From positions 1 to 5,731 of the forward strand of contig CAMLOB010000290.1 of NCBI GenBank assembly GCA_946481475.1: a DNA stretch of 5,731 bases. The letters run 5' to 3'. The stretch's first letter is position 1, and the number at the start of each line of letters is the position of its first letter. Under the pieces are notes generated by a model. It was not told the origin of the DNA and did no database searches. It was given only the letters and a program-made list of their open reading frames with translations. This document shows, piece after piece, positions 1 to 4,914 of the stretch. The stretch comes from an uncultured Chlorobiota bacterium. Its GTDB lineage: Bacteria > Bacteroidota > Kapaibacteriia > OLB7. Both the position numbers and the translations under genes were made by a program.

Positions 1-22
1 TCGACCGCCTCCGGCGTGACCG

Positions 23-514
23 TCAAGGTTCGCCCGCTCCGGCCGAGCGTCCGTGCTGTCCTCCCTTGCGGGGTCGTAGCTCGATGTTGTGGTCAAAGGT
101 ACCGGGCGGAATGATCCGGGGCGGTCCGGCGTTGCCGTCCTTGAATTCTATGTCCTCGCCGGCACGGATCACATCACCCACTTTCAGCTTTTCCGGAGCC
201 AGAATGTAGCGGAGTTCTCCGTCGGTATATTCCACCAGGCAGATGCGGGTAGACCGGTTCGGATCGTACTCGACAGTCTTGACCGTTGCGTCGACGCCCC
301 GCTTGTCCCGCTTGAAATCGATCATCCGGTAGCGACGCTTGTGCCCTCCGCCTCTGTGGCGCGAGGTGATCCGCCCGGTGTTGTTGCGCCCTCCGCTCTT
401 CTTCAGCGGGGCCAGCAATGACTTCTCGGGACTGCTCGTCGTCACCTCCTCGAATGTCGAGGTAGAGTAGTAGCGACGTGCTGGTGTGGTCGGTTTGCTG
501 TTGCGTATACCCAT
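23..514 (-). CDS. rplB: Large-subunit ribosomal protein L2 (uL2), N-terminal part, apparent frameshift near the window edge
   Basis: L2 binds 23S rRNA near the peptidyl transferase centre and helps join the subunits. The reading frame gives 163 residues, while the family is usually about 275. Residues 1-120 look normal: the PTTP segment near the start, [17 protein letters not shown] at 29-45, [12 protein letters not shown] at 52-63, IDFKRD at 65-70, EYDPNRS at 82-88 and YILAP at 103-107, all in the N-terminal OB-fold region. From residue 130 the conserved GNALPLRNIP..T.VHNIEL.PGKGGQL pattern is damaged (G130, P132, I134, D141, R149, H154). TGA then follows residue 163. Restoring one base near 30-37 opens a frame to position 1. 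The C-terminal domain lies outside the window. It is the last of five S10-operon genes here, 34 bp after rplW, with only a weak AGAG-type ribosome site. Identity is certain; the 3' end is unreliable. Confidence 0.93.
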   Translation of the reverse strand: MGIRNSKPTTPARRYYSTSTFEEVTTSSPEKSLLAPLKKSGGRNNTGRITSRHRGGGHKRRYRMIDFKRDKRGVDATVKTVEYDPNRSTRICLVEYTDGELRYILAPEKLKVGDVIRAGEDIEFKDGNAGPPRIIPPGTFDHNIELRPRKGGQHGRSAGAGEP

Positions 515-548
515 TGCTCTATACTCTTTGCGAGGGTCTCCCCTTCAA

Positions 549-857
549 TTAGTCCTGACTTGTATCCTCGAGATCTCCCAGCAGATCGATTGTCTGTCCC
601 TTGGCAAGGGTCACAATCGCCTTTTTCCGTCTGACCGTCTTGCCGGAGATGAATCCCCGCCCCGTCCACCGGTCGCGATTGCGCGGACGAATGCTGACGG
701 TGTGGACGTTCGTCACTTTGACGTTGTAGCGATCTTCCACCGCACGGCGAATCTCGATCTTGTTTGCCGAGGGCATGACCTCGAACACATATTTCCCCTG
801 CGGCTCGAATGCCGCACTCTTTTCCGAAAGGATCGGACGCTTCAGAACGTGTCTCAT
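549..857 (-). CDS. rplW: Large-subunit ribosomal protein L23 (uL23)
   Basis: L23 binds domain III of 23S rRNA beside the polypeptide exit, where trigger factor and SRP dock. The 102-residue length is normal for bacteria. LKRPILSEKS at 5-14 is the family N-terminus. It is followed by Y.FEV..SANKIEIRRAVE at 23-41, Y.VKV at 44-48, the basic rRNA-binding loop at about 57-79 and the strand AIVTLAKGQTIDL at 80-92. The start ATG overlaps the rplD stop in an ATGA arrangement, and AGGAGG lies 7 nt upstream inside rplD, so the start is well fixed and translational coupling with L4 is likely. The short acidic end (GDLEDTSQD) is unremarkable. It is the fourth gene of the S10 operon in the standard order. 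Confidence 0.97.
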   Translation of the reverse strand: MRHVLKRPILSEKSAAFEPQGKYVFEVMPSANKIEIRRAVEDRYNVKVTNVHTVSIRPRNRDRWTGRGFISGKTVRRKKAIVTLAKGQTIDLLGDLEDTSQD

Positions 858-1624
858 GCTTTCTCCTCCTCGTCGTCGGTTCCGGTCTGGTCATCCGGTT
901 CATTCTCTTCGGCCGTCTCCTCAACCTGCTCGTCGATGACGATTTCCTCCTCGAAGTCCACCTCGTCAACCTCCGGTGCCGCAATCATAATCTCCCCCTC
1001 TTCGGCCAGTTGCCCATGGAGGACATCGAGGGCCCCCTGCTCGATGATGAGAATCTGATTGTTGAGCAGATCGTAGGTGGAAGCGTTGCGGGCTTCGAGA
1101 ATAAAGCAGTTCGGGATGTTCCGTCCGGAGCGGACGACGGTTTCGTTTTCGGAGGCGACCAGAAGAAGCGTCTTCTTTCCGGAGACGTTGATCGCCTTGA
1201 GCATCTGGGCAAACAGGCTGGTCTTCGGCTGATCGAAGGCCAGATTCTCCACGATATAGACTTCGTTGGAGCGAGCCTTCAGCGACAGTGCCGAGCGGCG
1301 GGCCAGACGCCGCATCTTCTTCGGCATCGCCTGGCGATAGCTGTGAGGGCGCGGACCGAAGATGGTGCCGCCGCCGACCCAGAGCGGAGAGCGCGTGGAG
1401 CCTGCGCGGGCAACGCCTCGCCCTTTCTGGCGCCACGGCTTCCTGCCTCCCCCTCTGACTTCGGAACGTTCCTTTGTCTTGTGGGTACCCTGGCGACGAT
1501 TCGCCAGATGCATTTTTACGGCCTGGTGCATCACCGCGACGTTCGGCTCAATGCCGAAGACGCTCGGGTTCAAATCAATGGACCCTTTTTTGCTGCCGTC
1601 TTTTCCGAGTATATCGACCTTCAT
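854..1624 (-). CDS. rplD: Large-subunit ribosomal protein L4 (uL4) with an acidic C-terminal extension
   Basis: L4 is an early assembly protein whose long loop lines the exit tunnel. In gammaproteobacteria it also represses its own S10 operon. This copy has 256 residues, whereas bacterial L4 is usually near 205-210. The tunnel loop is intact: RQGTHKTKERSEV at 44-56, GGGRKPWRQKGRGVARAG at 58-75, then RSP.WVGGG and FGPRPHSY up to residue 96. The globular part ends near residue 207. About 49 residues follow, 24 of them Asp or Glu and one Lys. The tail stays in frame up to the ATGA overlap with rplW, and its last codons form rplW's ribosome-binding site, so it is not a sequencing artefact. Translation starts at ATG 1624, 74 bp after rplC, with only a weak GGTAGAG upstream. 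The function of the tail is unknown. Confidence 0.96.
   Translation of the reverse strand: MKVDILGKDGSKKGSIDLNPSVFGIEPNVAVMHQAVKMHLANRRQGTHKTKERSEVRGGGRKPWRQKGRGVARAGSTRSPLWVGGGTIFGPRPHSYRQAMPKKMRRLARRSALSLKARSNEVYIVENLAFDQPKTSLFAQMLKAINVSGKKTLLLVASENETVVRSGRNIPNCFILEARNASTYDLLNNQILIIEQGALDVLHGQLAEEGEIMIAAPEVDEVDFEEEIVIDEQVEETAEENEPDDQTGTDDEEEKA
865..870 (-). promoter_or_regulatory. Ribosome-binding site of rplW, inside the rplD coding end
   Basis: The minus strand reads AGGAGG 7 nt before the rplW ATG. The bases are the Glu codons of the L4 tail (residues 250-256, DDEEEKA). This is the only strong Shine-Dalgarno among the five ribosomal genes of the window. With the ATGA overlap it fixes the rplW start. 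Confidence 0.8.
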
Positions 1625-1698
1625 GAATCTCTACCGGAATCTCGTGCTATCGAAGTTGCAATGCGGACCGGAGAACTCTCCCGGCACCGATCGGGAAC

Positions 1699-2325
1699 TT
1701 ATTTCTTGTTAATCTCTACTATACTGTTAATTGCGCCCGGAACCGATCCCTTCACCACAATCAGATTCTCATCCGGAATCACCACCACCACCTGAAGGCT
1801 CCGCACCGTCGATTTCGCTCCGCCGGTCCGTCCTCCCATCCGCGTCCCCTTGAAGACCCGTGAAGGATAGCTTGACTGACCGATCGAACCCGGAGCACGC
1901 TCGCGGTTGTGCTGACCGTGCGTCCGTCCCCCTACGCCACTGAACCCATGGCGCTTGATAACGCCCTGGAAACCCTTCCCCTTCGAGGTGCCGGTGATAT
2001 GAACGATATCTCCGGCCTCGAACAGATCGCCGACGTTGATCACGTCACCCGGAGCATATGCAGCCCCGGCAAAAGTGCGGAACTCGCGAACGACTTCCGG
2101 AGCCGAGGCTCCCGCTTTCTCAAGATGTCCCCGCATCGGCCGGTTCAGGTTGGCCTCCTTGGCATATCCGTATCCCATCTGCACGGCCTCATATCCATCG
2201 GCCTCTTCGTTCCTGACCTGAAGTACGGTGCAGGGTCCGGCCTGAATCAGCGTGCATGGGATGTAGACTCCATCCTCGGAGAAGATCCCCGTCATCCCAA
2301 GTTTTTTACCTAAAATCGAAGGCAT
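1699..2325 (-). CDS. rplC: Large-subunit ribosomal protein L3 (uL3)
   Basis: L3 is one of the two assembly-initiating large-subunit proteins, and its central loop reaches toward the peptidyl transferase centre. The 208-residue length is typical. Visible signatures are ILGKKLGMTGIF at 4-15, the central-loop block TGTSKGKGFQGVIKRHGF at 111-128, GQHNRERAPGSIG at 137-149, RVFKGTRMGG at 156-165 and VVKGSVPGA at 190-198. After GSIGQ comes SSYPS. In E. coli the corresponding stretch is QNQTP, and from memory its second Gln is the one methylated by PrmB, so that modification is not expected here. The ATG lies 53 bp after rpsJ with no recognisable Shine-Dalgarno. That is common in Bacteroidota ribosomal genes. 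A 10-bp TTTACGTAAA palindrome lies in the gap at 2340-2349. Confidence 0.97.
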   Translation of the reverse strand: MPSILGKKLGMTGIFSEDGVYIPCTLIQAGPCTVLQVRNEEADGYEAVQMGYGYAKEANLNRPMRGHLEKAGASAPEVVREFRTFAGAAYAPGDVINVGDLFEAGDIVHITGTSKGKGFQGVIKRHGFSGVGGRTHGQHNRERAPGSIGQSSYPSRVFKGTRMGGRTGGAKSTVRSLQVVVVIPDENLIVVKGSVPGAINSIVEINKK

Positions 2326-2378
2326 AGTATCAGCGCGTCTTTACGTAAACGATGATGAAGAAACGATGTGAACCGGGA

Positions 2379-2687
2379 TCAGACCTTGATCTCGACGTCG
2401 ACGCCGGCCGGAAGCTCCAGCCGCATCAGCGAGACGACCGTCTTGGAGGTCGAGTTCAGAATATCGATCAGACGCTTGTGGATGCGCTGCTCGAACTGCT
2501 CGCGGGATTTCTTGTCGATGTGCGGAGAACGGTTGACCGTGTAGACGGTCCGTCTGGTCGGAAGCGGGATCGGTCCCGAGACAATCGCGCCGGTCTGGCG
2601 GACGGTACGAATGATCTTCTCCGTAGACTTGTCGATCAGGTTATGATCGTACGACTTCAGCTTGATGCGAATTACCTGGGCTGCCAC
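2379..2687 (-). CDS. rpsJ: Small-subunit ribosomal protein S10 (uS10, NusE)
   Basis: S10 sits in the 30S head and, as NusE, also joins the NusB/NusG antitermination complex. The 102-residue length is normal. [13 protein letters not shown] at 9-21, GPIPLPTRR at 38-46, [17 protein letters not shown] at 50-66, HKRLIDI at 70-76 and [13 protein letters not shown] at 90-102 match the family throughout; the [10 protein letters not shown] and [10 protein letters not shown] wording is FCB-like. The start is GTG at 2685-2687, with no ATG that fits and no strong ribosome site (GAGAAG lies about 14 nt upstream). It is the first gene of the S10 operon, preceded by its own promoter at 2986-3016 and a leader of about 290 nt with potential structure, so regulation at the leader is plausible. 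This arrangement separates it from tuf. Confidence 0.97.
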   Translation of the reverse strand: MAAQVIRIKLKSYDHNLIDKSTEKIIRTVRQTGAIVSGPIPLPTRRTVYTVNRSPHIDKKSREQFEQRIHKRLIDILNSTSKTVVSLMRLELPAGVDVEIKV

Positions 2688-2727
2688 GATCTTTTTACGC
2701 TTCTCGTTATCGTTGAATTAGGACGCA

Positions 2728-2771
2728 GACGCGATACCCGCGTGCGATTCATGCGGATGAACGCCCGCGTC
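2728..2771 (-). promoter_or_regulatory. Candidate structured rpsJ leader element with alternative hairpins
   Basis: Arms 2728-2733 and 2766-2771 (GACGCG/CGCGTC) form a perfect 6-bp stem. They enclose a second hairpin at 2744-2764, with 8 bp, one bulged base and a 4-nt loop. The 2729-2733 arm can instead pair perfectly with 2739-2743 (5 bp, 5-nt loop). The outer stem and the proximal hairpin cannot coexist. The element ends about 40 nt before the rpsJ GTG. Mutually exclusive pairing is the layout of an attenuator or a protein-controlled leader, but I recognise no known RNA family, and chance pairing in GC-rich sequence is possible. Confidence 0.4.
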
Positions 2772-2823
2772 ACTTGAACTTTCTATAATCGCTTTGATCC
2801 GGGCCGACGACGTGCGCTCCGGC

Positions 2824-2945
2824 GATTCCCCGAAGGAACCTGATCGACTTCCGTGAGAAGTCCCGTCACGCAAGAGGACAAGTAGGGTTGTTTTCCCCTG
2901 ATTCTTCCGCTTTCCCTGCAAGTAGGACAGGGAGTTCGTAGAACT
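2824..2945 (-). other. Upstream part of the S10 operon leader: series of small hairpins
   Basis: Four short inverted repeats lie in the transcribed leader: 2824-2840 (GATTCC/GGAACC, 5-nt loop), 2846-2862 (GACTTC/GAAGTC, 5-nt loop), 2913-2933 (TCCCTG/CAGGGA, 9-nt loop) and 2933-2945 (AGTTC/GAACT, 3-nt loop), the last two sharing one base. CAAGTAGG occurs twice, at 2879-2886 and 2919-2926, the latter lying in the hairpin loop. None is followed by a T-run, so these are not terminators. No open frame here looks protein-like. Confidence 0.35.
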
Positions 2946-2985
2946 TTGCTTGTCTCTTTTCGGCCTCGTCAAATCAAAGAGCCTG

Positions 2986-3016
2986 CAAATATAGGGGAGC
3001 CGTTCCCCTTATGCAA
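2986..3016 (-). promoter_or_regulatory. Bacteroidota-type promoter of the S10 operon
   Basis: The minus strand shows TTG at 3016-3014, a 20-nt spacer and TATATTTG at 2993-2986, which matches the -33 TTG / -7 TAnnTTTG promoter described for Bacteroides. Transcription would start near 2980, giving a leader of about 290 nt before rpsJ. The spacer holds a perfect inverted repeat, AGGGGA-N5-TCCCCT (2993-3009), which overlaps the -7 element by one base and could be an operator. Confidence 0.7.
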
Positions 3017-3349
3017 GTTTCAGGGTGTCGTTTTTCGGGCAAAAAGGCATATCGAATTGTGAGCGGGAGAGGAAGTGCGATGTGCGAACGGCGATTGTCG
3101 AATGGGAGGAAACTACGGATTTTCCTGCAAATACGGGGAACAATGTGGTGGGGTGCCCTATCTTACACACCTGCGCCTCCCCCTCGCCTGCTATTCTATT
3201 CCGGCATGATCTCCATCCCCGTCACACACTGAACGCGTGCGCTGTCTCTGAAAGACCGGTCGATCAGGGCACATCGCTGAAGCGGGCAATCGGCTCCATC
3301 CGTTATGACCAGACGACGGCAAGCCGGATCCGGGCAGGAAGGAGCGGCA
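3017..3349. other. Gene-free stretch between the lipoprotein gene and the S10 promoter
   Basis: I see no protein-like frame on either strand. CCTGCAAATA at 3124-3133 repeats the sequence at the S10 promoter's -7 element (2982-2991), and both copies are followed within 2 bp by GGGGA. The distal copy lacks a complete TAnnTTTG and a spaced TTG. A 10-bp palindrome, CCGGATCCGG (3324-3333), lies just downstream of the lipoprotein stop. No terminator with a T-run is visible after the lipoprotein gene. Confidence 0.5.
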
Positions 3350-3718
3350 TTACTTCACACCCGTCACCACGATAAGCGGATAGGTGGGGTAGATTGCCGG
3401 ACACGCATAGAGTTCATCGGCTATCGGATTCCGGAACTTGAGCCGGAGAGTCTTTCCCGGCTGCTGATGCTCCGCAGGAAGATTCTTTGCCGAATAGAGA
3501 TCCCGCTCAATTCCCGTGATCTCGTAAATCTTTTGCAGGTCACCTGTAAATCGTATGCCCCACTCCCCTGAACAGTCGATGTCATCGGCCACAACAACGA
3601 CCTCATAGTACTCGCTCCGATCACCGCCGAAAACGGGATCAACCAGATAACGGTCGCATGAAGAGAGAAGCATCACCGCCGGTGCGAGAGCAATGACCAG
3701 AGTGGAAACGATGCGCAT
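3350..3718 (-). CDS. Small predicted lipoprotein, function unknown
   Basis: I do not recognise a named family. The 122-residue protein starts MRIVSTLVIALAPAVMLLSSC: Arg2, a hydrophobic core and a lipobox LSSC ending at Cys21, so it should be lipidated and anchored in the cell envelope. Asp follows the Cys. The mature part of about 102 residues looks beta-rich, with a VVVVA strand (40-44), Cys49, the block LYSAKNLP (74-81), GKTLRLKF (88-95), Cys106 and a final hydrophobic strand PLIVVTGVK. The two mature cysteines could form a disulfide. The layout (Cys near the start, Y..kNLP, second Cys, final strand) reminds me of short secreted beta domains common in Bacteroidota. ATG 3718 is chosen because GGAGG lies 6 nt upstream and the lipobox then sits correctly; a longer frame to 3766 would place 16 odd residues ahead of the signal peptide. 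It is separated from the lysozyme gene by 383 bp. Confidence 0.8.
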   Translation of the reverse strand: MRIVSTLVIALAPAVMLLSSCDRYLVDPVFGGDRSEYYEVVVVADDIDCSGEWGIRFTGDLQKIYEITGIERDLYSAKNLPAEHQQPGKTLRLKFRNPIADELYACPAIYPTYPLIVVTGVK

Positions 3719-3724
3719 GACAAT

Positions 3725-3729
3725 CCTCC
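3725..3729 (-). promoter_or_regulatory. Ribosome-binding site of the lipoprotein gene
   Basis: GGAGG on the minus strand lies 6 nt before ATG 3718. It decides the start in favour of the shorter, 122-residue protein over an upstream in-frame start at 3766. Confidence 0.75.
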
Positions 3730-3807
3730 GAATGACTGTTGGTGAACTATCGGAAAGAACCGACAATCCGGAGCTCTGTTTCCGCCGACCCGATTCACCT
3801 CTTCAGG

Positions 3808-3832
3808 CTCTTTGTCGTGTAACGGCAAAGAG
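3808..3832. repeat. 25-bp imperfect palindrome upstream of the lipoprotein gene
   Basis: CTCTTTG (3808-3814) and CAAAGAG (3826-3832) are perfect 7-bp arms. Inside them, after one mismatched position, CGT and ACG pair around a GTA loop. It lies about 90 bp upstream of the lipoprotein start and could be an operator. No T-run follows on the minus strand, so it is not a good terminator for the lysozyme gene. Confidence 0.5.
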
Positions 3833-3842
3833 AGAGAGAGAG
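3829..3842. repeat. (AG)7 dinucleotide microsatellite
   Basis: Seven uninterrupted AG units. The tract is intergenic and overlaps the right arm of the 25-bp palindrome and the left edge of the larger inverted repeat. Such tracts can change length by slippage. Confidence 0.8.
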
Positions 3843-4016
3843 GGGCAAGCGCTTCGCAAAAACACCAAAGGTGGAAGGGAACTCTGTCGCCCCGTGCTGC
3901 GGGCTTGCAGAGAAATTTTCCGGCGGCTCCCCGTACTCACCCCGTACCCACGCACAGGGTCAGGACCGGTCCCTTTGTGGCTTCTTCGTGTCCTTGGTGC
4001 TTTTGTGGTCCCCTCT
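3839..4016. repeat. Imperfect inverted-repeat element (dispersed intergenic repeat or MITE-like candidate)
   Basis: The left arm has AGAGGGG (3839-3845) and CAAAAACACCAAAGG (3857-3871). The right arm carries the complements CCTTGGTGCTTTTG (3992-4005) and CCCCTCT (4010-4016), with one substitution, one indel and about 7 extra bases on the left. GAGAGAG tracts flank both arms. The right arm is itself quasi-periodic: GTG recurs at 3977, 3988, 3997 and 4005 in CTTTGTGG / TTCGTG / CTTGGTG / TTTTGTGG. On the minus strand this reads as CACCAAGGACACGAAG-type sequence, which I recall as a widespread intergenic repeat style in environmental bacteria. No transposase and no clear target-site duplication are visible. 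The interior also holds the 10-bp palindrome GGACCGGTCC (3963-3972) and two copies of CCCCGTAC 11 bp apart (3929, 3940). Confidence 0.45.
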
Positions 4017-4101
4017 ACGCTACGCTCTCTCCCCCACAGAAGCACGTTCGCATCGAACACTGCAGTCTTCTCTATTCACCTGCCGAATCGCCTCTTCCTC
4101 C

Positions 4102-4854
4102 TCACTCGATCCCCTGTCCCTGAAACCATCCGGCCCGTTCCAGCACATTCTTTCCGTAGTCTCTTCCGGCCGTGTAGTAATCGATATCCCTCCCCTTGGT
4201 CAAGGCCTTCGCAACGTTACCGGGACCGCAGTTATAGGCGGCCAGAACCGCGCGGAGCAATGCATTCCCCTGCAGTGAGAACCGTTTGGTGATATATGCA
4301 CGTGAGGAGTTCAGAACCTTTGCCGCGTAGAGGATATTCGCTTCGGCGTCATCCCACTTGCCGGTACGGGCGAATTCGTGCGAGCGATCGTCGATCTGCA
4401 TCAGTCCCCTGCCGTGCCCGTGATCCCCCTTCCCTCCCGGTCCGGGTTTGTCCAGTGCCGTGGAGAGTCCCCACTCGGACTCGCGCGAACCGATACCGCA
4501 GATCACACTCGGCGCCACTCCTGCCTGCCCGGCCGACTTCTCAATAAAAAGAAGATAGTTCTCCCGAACAACCTTCAGTTGCCGAAGCAACCGCTGGTTG
4601 TTCAAAGGGTAGGGAGTAAGGAATACGTCTTTCTGCGGCGGTTCCTCTCCGAGGAGTTTCGCCCAGGTTCGGGGACCGACGATCCCGTCGGCCTCCAGCC
4701 GATTCTTCTTCTGGAATGCGATCACGGCCTTCTCGGTGTTCGGCCCGAAGTGACCGTCTTCCTTCAGCCCCAGAAGGTGCTGAAGCCGTTTGACGTCGTC
4801 CCGAAGGTTGGGACTGGTGTTCCGGTAGCCGTCGTAGAGTCGGAGAGTATTCAT
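4102..4854 (-). CDS. Peptidoglycan-binding plus goose-type lysozyme (GH23-like) muramidase
   Basis: This protein should cleave the MurNAc-GlcNAc linkage of peptidoglycan. The first 70 or so of its 250 residues form a PG_binding_1 domain: DVKRLQHLLGL at 20-30, DGHFGPNTEKAVIAFQKK at 33-50, ADGIVGPRTWAKL at 55-67. A linker leads to a catalytic domain from about 90. ICGIGSRESEWG (118-129) aligns with the goose lysozyme ISRES motif, making E125 the catalytic Glu. GDHGHGRGLMQIDDRSH (143-159) aligns with GDRGNGFGLMQVD, so D144 and D155 match the two active-site Asp. AAYNCGPGNV (205-214) is the family's AYNxGxGNV. There is no signal peptide or membrane segment, unlike most housekeeping muramidases. 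Domain order and size resemble phage endolysins such as phiKZ gp144. The ATG follows the VOC gene by 60 bp with a poor ribosome site (GGTGGT). Location beside ribosomal genes is unexpected. The enzyme class is secure; its role and export route are not. Confidence 0.92.
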   Translation of the reverse strand: MNTLRLYDGYRNTSPNLRDDVKRLQHLLGLKEDGHFGPNTEKAVIAFQKKNRLEADGIVGPRTWAKLLGEEPPQKDVFLTPYPLNNQRLLRQLKVVRENYLLFIEKSAGQAGVAPSVICGIGSRESEWGLSTALDKPGPGGKGDHGHGRGLMQIDDRSHEFARTGKWDDAEANILYAAKVLNSSRAYITKRFSLQGNALLRAVLAAYNCGPGNVAKALTKGRDIDYYTAGRDYGKNVLERAGWFQGQGIE

Positions 4855-4895
4855 AGACCACCAACAGGTTTTTTCCGGATCAGAAATTCGACTTG

Positions 4896-4912
4896 CGCGA
4901 GAAAAACTCGCG
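4896..4912 (-). terminator. Hairpin just after the VOC gene, weak terminator or processing signal
   Basis: CGCGAG (4896-4901) and CTCGCG (4907-4912) form a perfect 6-bp stem with a loop of five identical bases (U in the minus-strand transcript). It starts 2 bp after the VOC stop codon. No T-run follows the stem, so full termination is doubtful. It could lower read-through into the lysozyme gene or protect the VOC mRNA end. Confidence 0.4.
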
Positions 4913-4914
4913 AT

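Noticed and set aside
95..102. TACCTTTG on the minus strand, a match to TAnnTTTG
   Set aside because: It is inside rplB coding sequence (Gly-Thr-Phe codons) with no gene boundary nearby; a chance match.
89..421. 110-codon open frame on the plus strand opposite rplB
   Set aside because: It is a shadow of L2 coding sequence with no independent evidence.
1566..1586. GGTTCAAATC-like string resembling a tRNA T-arm
   Set aside because: It falls within rplD codons, and no acceptor, D or anticodon stems can be built around it.
1665..1688. Small hairpin (GGAGA/TCTCC) in the rplC-rplD gap
   Set aside because: The stem is five pairs with a 2-nt loop plus a bulge and no T-run. It is too weak to call a terminator or regulator.
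809..1795. 328-codon open frame on the plus strand, opposite rplD and the end of rplC
   Set aside because: It is antisense to conserved ribosomal genes and crosses their boundary; the translation has no family signature.
2718..2972. 84-codon open frame on the minus strand filling the rpsJ leader
   Set aside because: It starts with TTG, lacks a ribosome site, has Ser/Arg-rich low-complexity composition and no family resemblance. The region is better explained as an untranslated leader.
3011..3232. Plus-strand open frames of 73-116 codons upstream of the S10 promoter
   Set aside because: Composition is not protein-like, no ribosome site is seen, and overlapping frames are equally open.
3719..3766. 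N-terminal extension of the lipoprotein to a start at 3766
   Set aside because: It would put 16 polar residues before the signal peptide, while GGAGG sits just ahead of ATG 3718.
3803..4060. 85-codon open frame on the minus strand between the lysozyme and lipoprotein genes
   Set aside because: It runs through the inverted-repeat element and the AG microsatellite (read as SLSLF), with no ribosome site and no family.
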